From assembly GCF_000821085.1 (NCBI RefSeq), contig NZ_CCXR01000001.1:4299001-4363000 (forward strand): 64,000 nt of DNA, written 5' to 3'. The stretch is from Bacillus sp. B-jedd (GTDB lineage: Bacteria; Bacillota; Bacilli; Bacillales; Cytobacillaceae). Each line of letters begins with the position of its first letter. The stretch's first letter is position 1. Shown here one piece after another: positions 18,708 to 27,628 of this stretch. Below the pieces are notes generated by a model that was not told the DNA's origin, did not search any database, and was given only the letters and a program-made list of their open reading frames with translations. The position numbers and the translations under genes are program-made.

Positions 18708-18775
18708 CTACCATAATGAACCATGGGAAACCTACACACATAGGCCGCCATAGCACTCATCATTATTTCCGCTGT

Positions 18776-18805
18776 CCTTGCCAGCCTCACGGGACTGAAT
18801 TAAAG
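18776..18805 (-). promoter_or_regulatory. PyrR-binding loop (pyrimidine attenuator) of codBA
   Basis: The minus strand reads AGTCCCGTGAGGCTGGCAAG (18796-18777). This fits the PyrR anti-antiterminator consensus (ARUCCNGNGAGGYU...AAGG) and is preceded by TTTAATTC as in B. subtilis pyr leaders. PyrR with UMP/UTP binding here would favour the downstream terminator (18670-18707). Confidence 0.78.
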
Positions 18806-18829
18806 GTACCAGTATGCAATTAACCATAA

Positions 18830-18857
18830 TTATTACAGGAAAACTAAATGATGTCAA
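18830..18857 (-). promoter_or_regulatory. Sigma-A-type promoter of codBA
   Basis: TTGACA (18857-18852) and TAATAA (18835-18830) are spaced by 16 bp. The predicted transcript starts about 25 nt before the PyrR loop. Confidence 0.65.
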
Positions 18858-18896
18858 ATAACTTTACGGCGGTATTCCCAAGGGACTAAATCAGGA

Positions 18897-18912
18897 ACTT
18901 ATGGTGTGGTTC
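18897..18912 (+). repeat. attSCC-like site f (degenerate)
   Basis: ACTTATGGTGTGGTTC, followed by TCCATGATGTATCTAAATGA. The downstream part matches site d at 25087 closely (TCTAAATGAG shared), so f and d descend from one element end. Confidence 0.5.
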
Positions 18913-18987
18913 TCCATGATGTATCTAAATGAGGTTATTTTTAACTGCCATTTCAATGCTCTAATGGATGGATATCATTTTCTTTTT

Positions 18988-20184
18988 CTATGGCAAATTC
19001 TTAATAAACACAACCTTAAGATAGTTTCCCTCTGGGAATTCTTTTATTGTTTTAATGTCCTTCGGAAGGGAAAATTCCTCAACCAGCTGATATTTCCTGT
19101 TTGTTTCTCTAAACGCCTGATCAATAAAACTTTTAAATTTTTTCATATTAAAAGAGCTAGAATTGGTGGATGCTACGATAATCCCCTCATCTTCTGTTAT
19201 CGCAATAGCTTCCTTTAAAAGATTTTTGTAGTCCTTTTCAGCGCTGAATACCATCTTCTTTGATCTTGCGAAGCTTGGAGGATCCAGTATAACCATATCA
19301 AATGCTAGCTGCTTTTTCACCGCATACTTAAAGTATTGGAACACGTCTTCGACAATGATATCCTGTGAGTCATAATCGATTCCGTTCAAATTAAACTGCT
19401 CAATTGTCTTGTTCCAACTTCTATTTGCTAAATCCACACTTGTCGTTTTAATTGCGCCTCCAACGGCAGCAAATACCGAAAACGCACCTGTGTAGGAAAA
19501 GGTGTTCAGTACGTTTTTTCCCTCCGTATACGCATCCCTGATTCTTTTTCTTACATCTCTTTGATCTAAAAATACACCAACCATCGCACCTTCATTTAAG
19601 TAAACAGCGAAGTTTACTCCATTTTCTTTTACGATAATCGGGAAGGTTCCTCTTTCTCCCGCTACGAAATCATCTTCTTCAATATATTTACCGCTCACAT
19701 CAAATCTTTTCTTTTGATAAATGGCTTTAAACTCTGCCAATTCTTTCAGGGCATTTATAATATACTCCCGAAAGCGGTAAATTCCTTCGCTATACCAGTT
19801 GATTAAATAGTAGCCATCAAAATACTCTATCGTTAATCCGCCTAAACCATCACCTTCGCCATTTACGATTCTGAAGGCATTTGTATCCGGGCTATTAAAA
19901 AAGGACTCTCTATAGTTGATCGCATCTTTCAATTTATATACAAAAAACCTTTGGTCGATCTGTTCATTCTCGTTTCTGCTAAGTACCCATCCGAAACCTT
20001 TGTTTTGTTTCCCAAAATAGCCTTTTGCGATGAACTTGTTCTTTTCATCAACAAGACGGATAATGGCTCCTTCTTTTGTAGCCTCGTTCAAATTAAGGAT
20101 GGTTTCCTTTAATATGAGCGGAAACCCGCTTTTATATTTATTTACGAACTTGCCCTTTACCGTTAAAGTGACTTCATTTTTCAT
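18988..20184 (-). CDS. Class I SAM-dependent rRNA (cytosine-C5) methyltransferase, RlmI/YwbD-like
   Basis: 398 aa. An N-terminal PUA-like region (about residues 1-75) and a central extension precede a Rossmann methyltransferase domain with VLNTFSYTGAFSVFA (SAM motif I, about residue 227), SVDLANRSW (motif II) and VILDPPSFARSK (motif IV, about 298). The DPPSF tetrad region is typical of the RlmI family, which methylates 23S rRNA. It sits alone between two att-like sites (f and e), so it may be cargo of a small module. Confidence 0.82.
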   Translation of the reverse strand: MKNEVTLTVKGKFVNKYKSGFPLILKETILNLNEATKEGAIIRLVDEKNKFIAKGYFGKQNKGFGWVLSRNENEQIDQRFFVYKLKDAINYRESFFNSPDTNAFRIVNGEGDGLGGLTIEYFDGYYLINWYSEGIYRFREYIINALKELAEFKAIYQKKRFDVSGKYIEEDDFVAGERGTFPIIVKENGVNFAVYLNEGAMVGVFLDQRDVRKRIRDAYTEGKNVLNTFSYTGAFSVFAAVGGAIKTTSVDLANRSWNKTIEQFNLNGIDYDSQDIIVEDVFQYFKYAVKKQLAFDMVILDPPSFARSKKMVFSAEKDYKNLLKEAIAITEDEGIIVASTNSSSFNMKKFKSFIDQAFRETNRKYQLVEEFSLPKDIKTIKEFPEGNYLKVVFIKNLP

Positions 20185-20234
20185 TTTGTCATCCTATCAA
20201 AAATTTTTTATCGCACTCTTTAAAAACCTAATTT

Positions 20235-20250
20235 ACTTATGATATAGCTC
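20235..20250 (+). repeat. attSCC-like site e, attached to an rlmH pseudogene
   Basis: ACTTATGATATAGCTC corresponds to the last codons and stop of rlmH. ATTT just upstream is shared with sites c and g. Confidence 0.65.
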
Positions 20251-20500
20251 CCCCCCATTAATCCGAAACGCCCGATAAATCTGCTCAAACAGGATCAGTC
20301 TCATCAACTGATGAGGAAAGGTCATTTTTGAAAAGGATAGCTTTTCATTGGCATGGGCGAGGACATCGTTTTGCCATGGAGGGCCAGCTTGTCCAGGTTT
20401 GCGGCGAGCTCTTCGGACGAGTGCATCATTCCTTCAATGGCCAGGGGATGACATGGGCGACAGGGCTGTCCTTCACCAGGGTGCTCTCCTTCCTTTTTCT
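20235..20500 (-). pseudogene. rlmH: Decayed second copy of rlmH
   Basis: The stretch aligns with the active rlmH (35778-36257) over about its C-terminal two thirds: GATAAATCTGCTCAA, AAAGGTCATTTTTGAAAAGG and GGCGAGCTCTTCGGACGA are shared. An internal deletion of about 43 bp (after GAGGAC) plus small indels destroy the frame, and the 5' third is missing. A real duplicate of the integration target 15 kb away from the working gene fits a history of SCC-like insertion or recombination. Confidence 0.85.
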
Positions 20501-20505
20501 AAGAA

Positions 20506-20583
20506 ACGTGCCTGTCACTCCCCCTAACTTTGTCGATAATAATTTAACATAATACGAGGAGTTACTAGGGGTGAGGGTCACTC
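20506..20583. repeat. REP-like palindromic element
   Basis: GTGCCTGTCACTCCCCCTA and TAGGGGTGAGGGTCAC form an imperfect hairpin. The left arm matches the element at 8728, including the following TAA...TTG.CGA. Confidence 0.5.
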
Positions 20584-20647
20584 AAATAGTCATTTATTAT
20601 TGTTCAGGTCTAACCACTCATGACTTGAAAATAATATTTGACTTAAC

Positions 20648-21139
20648 TTAAGAATTTTTCTTAATCATTTCTTCTACGTAAGTTAGAAAGTTAGAATACC
20701 TTGAATTTCCCTCCAATAAATGTTTTGTTTCTAACAAAGGTAATATAACAATATCCCTCTTTTTGGAATATAGCAGACTATAGGGTTTTTCACTTCCATG
20801 TATTTCCTCAAGTGCAGATGAGTAAACATAAACAGAATCAAACTCATACCAGTAAATATCCTGATTTATATTGTTTTTAATAACCTCTCCTATATATGCG
20901 CCTATGCGAACCACAAAATTGTCAAAGTGATTATTCAACAGTTCAATGCCTTTTTCCGTATTCATCAATCTCTTTACATACATATCAATAATTCGAATGC
21001 TTTCAATTGAGAAATCCAAATTTCTTTTAGTTAAATTTTCTTTATCCCATGTATCTTCAGAAACATCTCGATACATTAAGGTTGCCATGCCTTTTAAATT
21101 ATCCTTTATTAATTTTTTTCTCTTTAAGAAGTTGAACAT
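20648..21139 (-). CDS. Hypothetical protein
   Basis: 163 aa, start ATG preceded by AAAAGGAG. A basic N-terminus (MFNFLKRKKLIKDN) leads into a soluble alpha/beta-looking sequence without signal or membrane segments. I recognise no family. It stands alone with lower GC than the neighbouring core genes. It could be an immunity- or cargo-type protein; nothing in the sequence confirms that. Confidence 0.6.
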   Translation of the reverse strand: MFNFLKRKKLIKDNLKGMATLMYRDVSEDTWDKENLTKRNLDFSIESIRIIDMYVKRLMNTEKGIELLNNHFDNFVVRIGAYIGEVIKNNINQDIYWYEFDSVYVYSSALEEIHGSEKPYSLLYSKKRDIVILPLLETKHLLEGNSRYSNFLTYVEEMIKKNS

Positions 21140-21240
21140 ACTTTGATGTCTCCTTTTAGCAATGCCCTTTACCAAATATATTTTTCATATAAGCTAATGT
21201 TTATTGAAAGGCTGTTAAATGTCAATGTTGGTTTTATTAA

Positions 21241-21283
21241 AAAAACAGCGTATTCATTTTGTAATGAATACGCTGTTTTTTCA
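21241..21283 (-). terminator. Terminator downstream of the SDR/transporter operon
   Basis: A perfect 18-bp stem (AAAAACAGCGTATTCATT at 21241-21258, complement at 21263-21280) has A/T tails on both sides. It is the first strong hairpin after the SDR gene. Confidence 0.75.
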
Positions 21284-21441
21284 TAAAAATAATTAATATT
21301 CAGTTCTGAAAACATAATTATAAATCTCGATTTTATCGGCATCCTGGATAACTCTCATCTATTTTGTCTGTCTGATACTGAAATAATTTGACCCTCTTTT
21401 AAATGGTCGATATTTCAGTCCAATATTTCTTTTGTACATCT

Positions 21442-22215
21442 TTACATTGCGACTGCAGACATTCCGCCATCTACAACGATTTGTGTACCAGTCATGTAAC
21501 TAGAAGCATCAGAAGCGAGGAACACACACGCACCTACTAAGTCATCTGGTGATCCTAGACGATTAAGCGGTGTATTGGCCATCACCTTTTTGAGACGCTC
21601 TTCTCTTTCTTTCGAAGGTTTCAGAAGACCTGTGTCAATGAAACCTGGGCAGATTGCATTAATATTGAGCTTGTATTGGCTAAGATCAGCGGCCATTGTT
21701 TTGGTTAATTGTAATACGCCGCCTTTACTTGCGTTATAAGGAGCCGTTTCACTTAATGCCATGAATCCACCGACAGATGCCATATTAATGATTTTTCCGT
21801 AATTACGCTTTACCATCTCTTTAACGACAGCACTTGACATGAGGAATTGACTGTTAAGGTTCACACCAACGATTTTTTTCCAATCTTCTTCTGTTACTTC
21901 AAGGAAAGGCTTTGGAGCGTTAATGCCTGCATTGTTGACAAGAATATCAATTTTTCCAAACTCAGCAATAATCTCTTCCACCATTTGATTGATTTTTGCG
22001 CTATCTGTCACATCAATGCCGAAAGTTTTAGCATCGCGACCTGTTTTATCTTTAAGGATTTTTGCAGTTTCTTTTAAGTTATCTTCCAAAAGATCGACAA
22101 GAACAAGCGTTGCACCAGCTTCAGCCAATCCAATTGCATAGGCTTGTCCAATCCCCCTTGCACTTCCTGTAACAATTGCTAATTTACCTTCTAATGAAAA
22201 AATATCCAACATCAT
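21442..22215 (-). CDS. SDR-family NAD(P)-dependent oxidoreductase
   Basis: 257 aa classical short-chain dehydrogenase. Cofactor motif TGSARGIG (about residue 17), NNAG (about 93), catalytic Ser in NMASVGG and YNASKGG (about 161). The C-terminal YMTGTQIVVDGG is typical of gluconate 5-dehydrogenase / 2-deoxy-gluconate 3-dehydrogenase-like members. It ends an operon with a DASS transporter 33 bp upstream, suggesting oxidation of an imported hydroxy-acid. Confidence 0.85.
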   Translation of the reverse strand: MMLDIFSLEGKLAIVTGSARGIGQAYAIGLAEAGATLVLVDLLEDNLKETAKILKDKTGRDAKTFGIDVTDSAKINQMVEEIIAEFGKIDILVNNAGINAPKPFLEVTEEDWKKIVGVNLNSQFLMSSAVVKEMVKRNYGKIINMASVGGFMALSETAPYNASKGGVLQLTKTMAADLSQYKLNINAICPGFIDTGLLKPSKEREERLKKVMANTPLNRLGSPDDLVGACVFLASDASSYMTGTQIVVDGGMSAVAM

Positions 22216-22248
22216 CTATTCATCCTTTCCCTACTTAGGAGTGCTCGT

Positions 22249-23658
22249 CTATAATAATCCAATTAAATACCAATATGGAATCGCAATTAATGCAATAAAA
22301 ATTACATTCAGGACCATTTGAATCGAAAAATACTTCAAAAATTGCTTATACGTCATTGCCATATAACTGAATAACAGTAATGGCAATGTGGACTCATATG
22401 GCAATAACAGCTGATAAAGTCCATGTACGAAAGAATACGCTAACGGCAATGGGCTAATTCCCAAAGTGTTTGATAGCTCAGAAATCGGGATTGCCATCGT
22501 TGCAGACGCTGCAAAAGGGGTAAGAACAAAGTTAATCCCTACCGATAGAACCCATGTAGCGATAATCGTGTAGAACGTACCACCGACGGACATGAGTGGA
22601 AATAATGAGTTGGCAATAAACTTCCCGGCCCCAACAACGGATGAAACCTGACCAATCGCCATTGTCGCCGTAATGAAGAAAATCATTCCGAAATTAGTTT
22701 TGGCCATAGTGGCATTGTCTGCAAGACTAATGCCAGGAAGGAAACAAATAAAGGCAATCCCAATGAAAATCCAACCTAAGGCAATTCCATGAATGGAGCT
22801 CGTTGCTAATAGAGCAACGAGAATTAACAGAATGACAGAAACCTTTTTTTCCTTCATCGTCAGTTTCCCTAATTCCTGATATTGCTCCTTAAAGTATTCC
22901 TTACCTTCAATTGTTTCTTCAATTTTAAACATCTTCGTAATCGCAAACGCCATGACATATGTCCAAATAACGGTGATTGGAACGTTATGGATAACATATT
23001 GCAACCACGTTGCCCCTTTTAAGCCGATACTCTCCATCTGACTGTTAAAAACAAGCATCGGTTCAACACCTGTAAGACTAACAAAGGATGCCGTTACAGC
23101 CGCATTGTATGCGCCAAACAGTAAACCAACAGATCCTTTAGAGAATTTCTTTAAACCCATTGCTTGAATAATTCCGAATGCCATCCCTGTATATAGGGCA
23201 ATACGTGCTAGTGAACCCGGAACGAGAAAGGCAATAATGAAGCCGGAAGTGGATAGCGCATAGATGATTCCTTTATACGTTCCTCCCCCTCTTAAAATAA
23301 ACCAGTAGGAAAGCCGTTTCATCAAGCCCGATTCTTCAAAAACAGCTGATAGAATCAATGCTCCTAAAACAAGATATGGGAGATCTTGACTCCAAGGCGC
23401 ATAAACATCTGCAGGAGTGGCAACACCTGTTAGTATGAATGCCACAGGCAATGCGAGCGCCACGATAATAAGATTTATTAACTCAAGCGCCCATAGGGCA
23501 ATGGCCGCCAAAGTAATCGCAAAGAATATCTTCATTTCATGGGTATATGATTCTGTGCTAGGTATTAAATAAACAATTAATGGTGGAATAAGTACAATCA
23601 AATACTTTAAAAGAAGACTTTTATTTGACTTCTTTGCAACTTTTGCTGCATCTTCCAT
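22249..23658 (-). CDS. DASS/SLC13-family sodium:anion (dicarboxylate-type) symporter
   Basis: 469 aa, about 12 hydrophobic segments. The two half-repeats carry the paired substrate-site regions, for example AYNAAVTASFVSLTGVEPM and LTPFAASATMAIPI, as in the DASS (CitT/SdcS) family of di- and tricarboxylate carriers. I placed the start at the ATG at 23658, which has AAGGAG 5 bp upstream; an in-frame ATG 21 codons earlier lacks one. Likely controlled by the divergent LysR regulator. Confidence 0.82.
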   Translation of the reverse strand: MEDAAKVAKKSNKSLLLKYLIVLIPPLIVYLIPSTESYTHEMKIFFAITLAAIALWALELINLIIVALALPVAFILTGVATPADVYAPWSQDLPYLVLGALILSAVFEESGLMKRLSYWFILRGGGTYKGIIYALSTSGFIIAFLVPGSLARIALYTGMAFGIIQAMGLKKFSKGSVGLLFGAYNAAVTASFVSLTGVEPMLVFNSQMESIGLKGATWLQYVIHNVPITVIWTYVMAFAITKMFKIEETIEGKEYFKEQYQELGKLTMKEKKVSVILLILVALLATSSIHGIALGWIFIGIAFICFLPGISLADNATMAKTNFGMIFFITATMAIGQVSSVVGAGKFIANSLFPLMSVGGTFYTIIATWVLSVGINFVLTPFAASATMAIPISELSNTLGISPLPLAYSFVHGLYQLLLPYESTLPLLLFSYMAMTYKQFLKYFSIQMVLNVIFIALIAIPYWYLIGLL

Positions 23659-23754
23659 GATATCTCCTTCATTTCTGTTAAAATTGTATGATGTCATAAG
23701 CCCCATATTATTTCCATTCACAATTATGTCACAAATTAAAAACGTTTAGATAAT

Positions 23755-23774
23755 ACTATTTTTAATATAATAGT
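23755..23774. promoter_or_regulatory. Inverted repeat, candidate LysR operator
   Basis: ACTATT-N8-AATAGT lies midway between the divergent DASS transporter and LysR genes, the usual position for a LysR activator site. Confidence 0.4.
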
Positions 23775-23855
23775 CATAATAAATTAGCTATAACCCGAAT
23801 TTAAATGAACACCCACTGTCAGTTAAGGGATTGTTTAAAGGAGATTGTAAATATA

Positions 23856-24761
23856 TTGAAGGAATTAAGTGTAGATTATCTAAATGCCATTATTAAATAC
23901 GGAAGCATTTCCCAAGCGGCTAAACACCTCTTTATTTCACAGCCATATTTAAGTAAGTTCATCAAGACATTGGAGGAGGAACTCGGAGTAGAAGTGATTA
24001 ACCGGCAAACGAATCCAATTACCCTAACATTTGCTGGTGAAAGATACCTTTCCTATATGAATGATGCAAAAAAAATAATAAATAACATGTTAAATGAACT
24101 AGAGGATATCTCTTCTTTAAAAAAAGGAAGAATAAAAATTGGTGTCAGTCCCATTTTGGCAACCTACACCCTCTACAAGTTTTTGCCATCCTTTATGCAA
24201 CGCTACCCTGGAATTGAGATTAATTTAGTGGAGGACGTGGCTGAGGAATTGGAGTCATTGATATTGCAAAATCAGATTGATGTTTGCGTCAACTCGCTTC
24301 CGATTACAAATCCCGACATTACGTATGAGAATCTTTACGAAGAGTACAATTACTTCGTGATACCTCCAAATCATCGACTATATAAAAAAAATCAAACTTC
24401 AGACGTTGATTTTGATCCATCCAAATTAGACGGAGAAAGTTTCATTTTAGCCAAACCTGGATTAGGATTACGTAGATTCACAAATCAAGTATTATCTAAG
24501 TACAATATTCATCCACAAGTTGTATTAGAAACTACGAATGCTGAAAATGCATTGCGGTTGGCTAATAATGGAGTTGGCGTAACAATCGTTCCACAATGTG
24601 TGATTGAAAGTGCGACCTTGGCTATAGAGGCGAATTTATACCCGTTAACGGACCCGGCATTCAAAAGTCACATCGTTCTAAGTTATCGAAAAGGTTCTCA
24701 GCTAACTTCTGCCGCCCTAGCTTTTATTGATATGGCAAAAGAACGATTTCAAAACAAATAA
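23856..24761 (+). CDS. LysR-family transcriptional regulator
   Basis: 301 aa from the TTG at 23856, which puts the winged helix-turn-helix (GSISQAAKHLFISQPYLSKFI) at the usual distance from the N-terminus. AAAGGAG lies about 10 bp upstream. An ATG at 23805 would add 17 residues with no family support. The C-terminal half is a periplasmic-binding-like effector domain. Divergent from the DASS transporter/SDR operon, which it probably senses and regulates. Confidence 0.82.
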   Translation: MKELSVDYLNAIIKYGSISQAAKHLFISQPYLSKFIKTLEEELGVEVINRQTNPITLTFAGERYLSYMNDAKKIINNMLNELEDISSLKKGRIKIGVSPILATYTLYKFLPSFMQRYPGIEINLVEDVAEELESLILQNQIDVCVNSLPITNPDITYENLYEEYNYFVIPPNHRLYKKNQTSDVDFDPSKLDGESFILAKPGLGLRRFTNQVLSKYNIHPQVVLETTNAENALRLANNGVGVTIVPQCVIESATLAIEANLYPLTDPAFKSHIVLSYRKGSQLTSAALAFIDMAKERFQNK

Positions 24762-24851
24762 AAATGATTGCTCTTTATGGTACATGAGAAAATTAATAAT
24801 AATGAGTGTATGACTGAAACATACAAGGGAAAGGCCGCTCATTTTAAAATA

Positions 24852-24884
24852 GGCTTGTCCATTATTCGGACAAGCCCTTTTTTT
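24852..24884 (+). terminator. Rho-independent terminator of the LysR gene
   Basis: GGCTTGTCC (24852-24860) pairs with GGACAAGCC (24868-24876), followed by eight T. Confidence 0.85.
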
Positions 24885-25086
24885 ATCAAATAAAATTAGT
24901 CTCTCTCCCAATTAACCTAATGTAATAGTTGCTTCACTTGGCTTTGTTCAGCAATCATCTTTTCGTTTTTGAAGTGGACCAAAAGGACTGGTAGATTCAA
25001 CAAAAGTTTATCTAATATTAAAAACAAACAGTACCACTCTCACTATCAGAGAAGATGCTGTACTATTTTCCAGAAAAACCACACTA

Positions 25087-25102
25087 ACTTATGATACGGT
25101 TC
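25087..25102 (+). repeat. attSCC-like site d
   Basis: ACTTATGATACGGTTC differs from the rlmH end by a single G-to-A change. About 30 bp of the following sequence are shared with site f. Confidence 0.6.
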
Positions 25103-25134
25103 TCGGTGATCCATCTAAATGAGTTTTTATTGCT

Positions 25135-26019
25135 TCAGATATTATTTATACGTTCTACAAACTTCTTCGCAGCCCGTGACAATGGAACATTTTTTAAATG
25201 GCATATGCCAATACTCCTCTTTGGTATTTCCTCTCCTAGCCTTATCTCGTATAAATCTCCTTTTTCTAAATAATGACTTGAAAACTCTTTTATGACACAA
25301 GAAATACCTAAATTTATTTTTGCGAATTCTAATACTAAATCATAAGACCCCAGTTCAAACACAGGTGAGATATTAAAGCCCCTCTTTTTAAAGAATTTTT
25401 CCACATATATTCGTGAATTCGATTTCTTTTCTAAAAAAATTAGTGGCATTTTCATTAAATAGTCTAAACTAATCGGTTTACTCGTTAATCTTTTAAATTT
25501 TTCCCCGCAGACAAAAATATCTTGAATCTCCTTACATGGGATGACTTGAAGGTGGTCGTCATATATCGGCAAGTTACATATCCCCAAATCTGCCTTTCCA
25601 GTTTTAATAAAGTCGCAGATCTCTGTTGTGGTTCCATTCAAAATATTTAATTTGATTCCGGGGTATCTTGCATGAAATTCTTCTAAATACGGAATTAAAA
25701 AATAGCGTGAGATGGTATCTCCAACCCCAATACGCAATCGTCCAGTCCGTAATGTTTTAAATTCAAATAGCTTTTCTTCTGCGACGTTGATCATTCCCAT
25801 GGCAGAATTAATATGCTCACTTAATAATTTTCCTTCATTTGTTAATACTATGCCCTTAGATGTTCTATAAAAAAGTTGTATTTCTAGCTCATTTTCAAGC
25901 TTCATAATAGCTTGACTAACTGCAGATTGGGTCATATATAATTCCTGTGCTGCTCTGGAAAAACTTTTATTTTGGCTAACGACGTAAAATATACGATATG
26001 AATCCAACTTCCCAATCAT
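25135..26019 (-). CDS. LysR-family transcriptional regulator
   Basis: 294 aa. N-terminal HTH SFSRAAQELYMTQSAVSQAI (residues 19-38), then an effector-binding domain (RLRIGVGDTISRYFLIPYL). Divergent from the F420-ligase-like gene with a 136-bp intergenic region that holds a perfect 12-bp palindrome, so autoregulation plus control of that gene is likely. The ligand is unknown. Confidence 0.85.
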   Translation of the reverse strand: MIGKLDSYRIFYVVSQNKSFSRAAQELYMTQSAVSQAIMKLENELEIQLFYRTSKGIVLTNEGKLLSEHINSAMGMINVAEEKLFEFKTLRTGRLRIGVGDTISRYFLIPYLEEFHARYPGIKLNILNGTTTEICDFIKTGKADLGICNLPIYDDHLQVIPCKEIQDIFVCGEKFKRLTSKPISLDYLMKMPLIFLEKKSNSRIYVEKFFKKRGFNISPVFELGSYDLVLEFAKINLGISCVIKEFSSHYLEKGDLYEIRLGEEIPKRSIGICHLKNVPLSRAAKKFVERINNI

Positions 26020-26066
26020 ATTAGTACTCCTTATACCTGATATAATTTATATTAATTTTACTTATA

Positions 26067-26078
26067 TCACTATAGTGA
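26067..26078. promoter_or_regulatory. Perfect palindrome TCACTATAGTGA, candidate LysR operator
   Basis: A 12-bp perfect palindrome lies 48 bp upstream of one LysR start and 78 bp from the divergent F420-ligase-like gene. Confidence 0.45.
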
Positions 26079-26155
26079 CGTATAGTAAACTTATAGCGTT
26101 TAAAAATAATTAAATAAATCTATATCAATTTTACCCCAATAGAGGAGAGATTAAA

Positions 26156-27346
26156 TTGACAAGAGCCGTTGGAACAGTAGTTCGTGGGCTTCGCGGTCCC
26201 ATCATCAACAAAGGGGACAATATTGAGCAAATCGTTGTTGATACAGTAATAAATGCAGCAAAAGTTGAAGGATTTTCGATTGAGGATCGTGACATTATAA
26301 CAATAACTGAATCAATCGTGGCTCGTGCACAAGGGAACTATGCGACAATTGACGATATAGCAGCAGATATTAAAGGGAAATTCGGAGACGAAACAATTGG
26401 CATCATTTTTCCGATTCTTAGCCGTAATCGATTTGCGAACTGCTTACGGGGGATAGCAAAAGGAGCAAAGAGCATTGTATTAATGTTAAGCTATCCATCT
26501 GATGAAGTCGGAAATCACCTTGTAGATATCGATGAACTAGACAATAAGGGAATAAATCCATGGACAGGTGTATTGTCTGAAGCTCAGTTCCGTGAACATT
26601 TCGGTTTTATCCATCATCCCTTTACAGGTGTTGATTACATCGAATACTATAAATCCCTGATTGAGGCTGAAGGTGTAACGTGCGAGGTTATTTTCTCTAA
26701 CAACCCAAAAACCATTTTGGACTATACAAAGAATGTTTTAACTTGTGATATCCACTCACGTTTCAGGACAAAACGGATTTTAACAAACGCTGGTGTTGAA
26801 AAAATTTATGGACTTGATGATATTCTTTCAGAGTCAGTTAATGGCAGCGGCTTTAATGAGGCTTATGGTCTACTTGGATCAAATAAAGCAACTGAAGACA
26901 GCGTAAAACTATTTCCAAACAACTGTCAGCCACTCGTAGATGAAATTCAAGCCAAAATCAAAGAAGTAACAGGTAAAACCGTTGAAGTAATGGTTTATGG
27001 CGATGGAGCATTTAAAGACCCAGTCGGAAAAATATGGGAGCTTGCCGATCCAGTAGTATCACCTGCTTACACTAAAGGACTTGAAGGTACTCCAAACGAA
27101 GTGAAATTAAAATACTTGGCAGATAACAACTTCTCTCATCTTCAGGGAGAAGAATTAAAACAAGCTATTTCCGAATACATCCAAAATAAAAAAGACGACC
27201 TGGTTGGTGCCATGGAAGCACAAGGTACCACGCCTCGTAAACTAACAGACCTAATTGGATCATTATCTGATTTGACTTCAGGTAGTGGAGATAAAGGAAC
27301 CCCAATGATCTATATTCAAGGGTACTTCGATAATTATACAAAATAA
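26156..27346 (+). CDS. Coenzyme F420-0:L-glutamate ligase-family protein (CofE-like)
   Basis: 396 aa with TTG start after GAGGAGAG. The N-terminus (VRGLRGPIINKGDNI...ITITESIVARAQGNY) and KDPVGKIWELADPVVSPAYTK fit the F420_ligase fold. In F420 makers the family adds glutamates to F420-0. Bacilli are not known F420 producers and no other cof/fbi gene is in the window, so a different gamma-glutamyl or amide ligation is plausible. The protein is longer than archaeal CofE (about 250 aa). A strong terminator follows. Confidence 0.72.
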   Translation: MTRAVGTVVRGLRGPIINKGDNIEQIVVDTVINAAKVEGFSIEDRDIITITESIVARAQGNYATIDDIAADIKGKFGDETIGIIFPILSRNRFANCLRGIAKGAKSIVLMLSYPSDEVGNHLVDIDELDNKGINPWTGVLSEAQFREHFGFIHHPFTGVDYIEYYKSLIEAEGVTCEVIFSNNPKTILDYTKNVLTCDIHSRFRTKRILTNAGVEKIYGLDDILSESVNGSGFNEAYGLLGSNKATEDSVKLFPNNCQPLVDEIQAKIKEVTGKTVEVMVYGDGAFKDPVGKIWELADPVVSPAYTKGLEGTPNEVKLKYLADNNFSHLQGEELKQAISEYIQNKKDDLVGAMEAQGTTPRKLTDLIGSLSDLTSGSGDKGTPMIYIQGYFDNYTK

Positions 27347-27355
27347 GCTCCAAAC

Positions 27356-27390
27356 AAAAAGGATGTCTCCTAAATTCAGACATCCTTTTT
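27356..27390 (+). terminator. Terminator of the F420-ligase-like gene
   Basis: AAAAAGGATGTCT (27356-27368) and AGACATCCTTTTT (27378-27390) form a perfect 13-bp stem. Confidence 0.88.
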
Positions 27391-27535
27391 ACATTCATTA
27401 TTTACCCTACTTATACTGTAGGACTATTTAATTGTCTTCTCTAGTAGTTGTAAGATTAAAATCCGTTTGCTCTTGGTAAGTCTCACCGCGGCTACTTTTA
27501 TATGCGGTTTTATTTTTCTGTTAGATTGAGTAAAA

Positions 27536-27628
27536 TCATTTTGGTATAGTCTTTAAAATCAAGACAGCCTTGCCCATCACTTTACGTAAATTGAGTCCTT
27601 CAAAAGCATCTTCATATTCTTCAAAAAA
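27536..27628 (-). pseudogene. C-terminal fragment of a zinc-type alcohol dehydrogenase/quinone reductase gene
   Basis: Thirty codons before a TGA read FEEYEDAFEGLNLRKVMGKA (then VLILKTIPK), the usual last strand-helix of MDR-family dehydrogenases. The coding sequence stops at an inserted hairpin. No start or upstream part remains. Confidence 0.55.

Noticed and set aside
24928-24980. Sequence resembling the 3' end of codA (TCACTTGGCTTTGTT)
   Set aside because: Only about 50 bp match with several gaps; could be a remnant of an amidohydrolase gene but too short to call.
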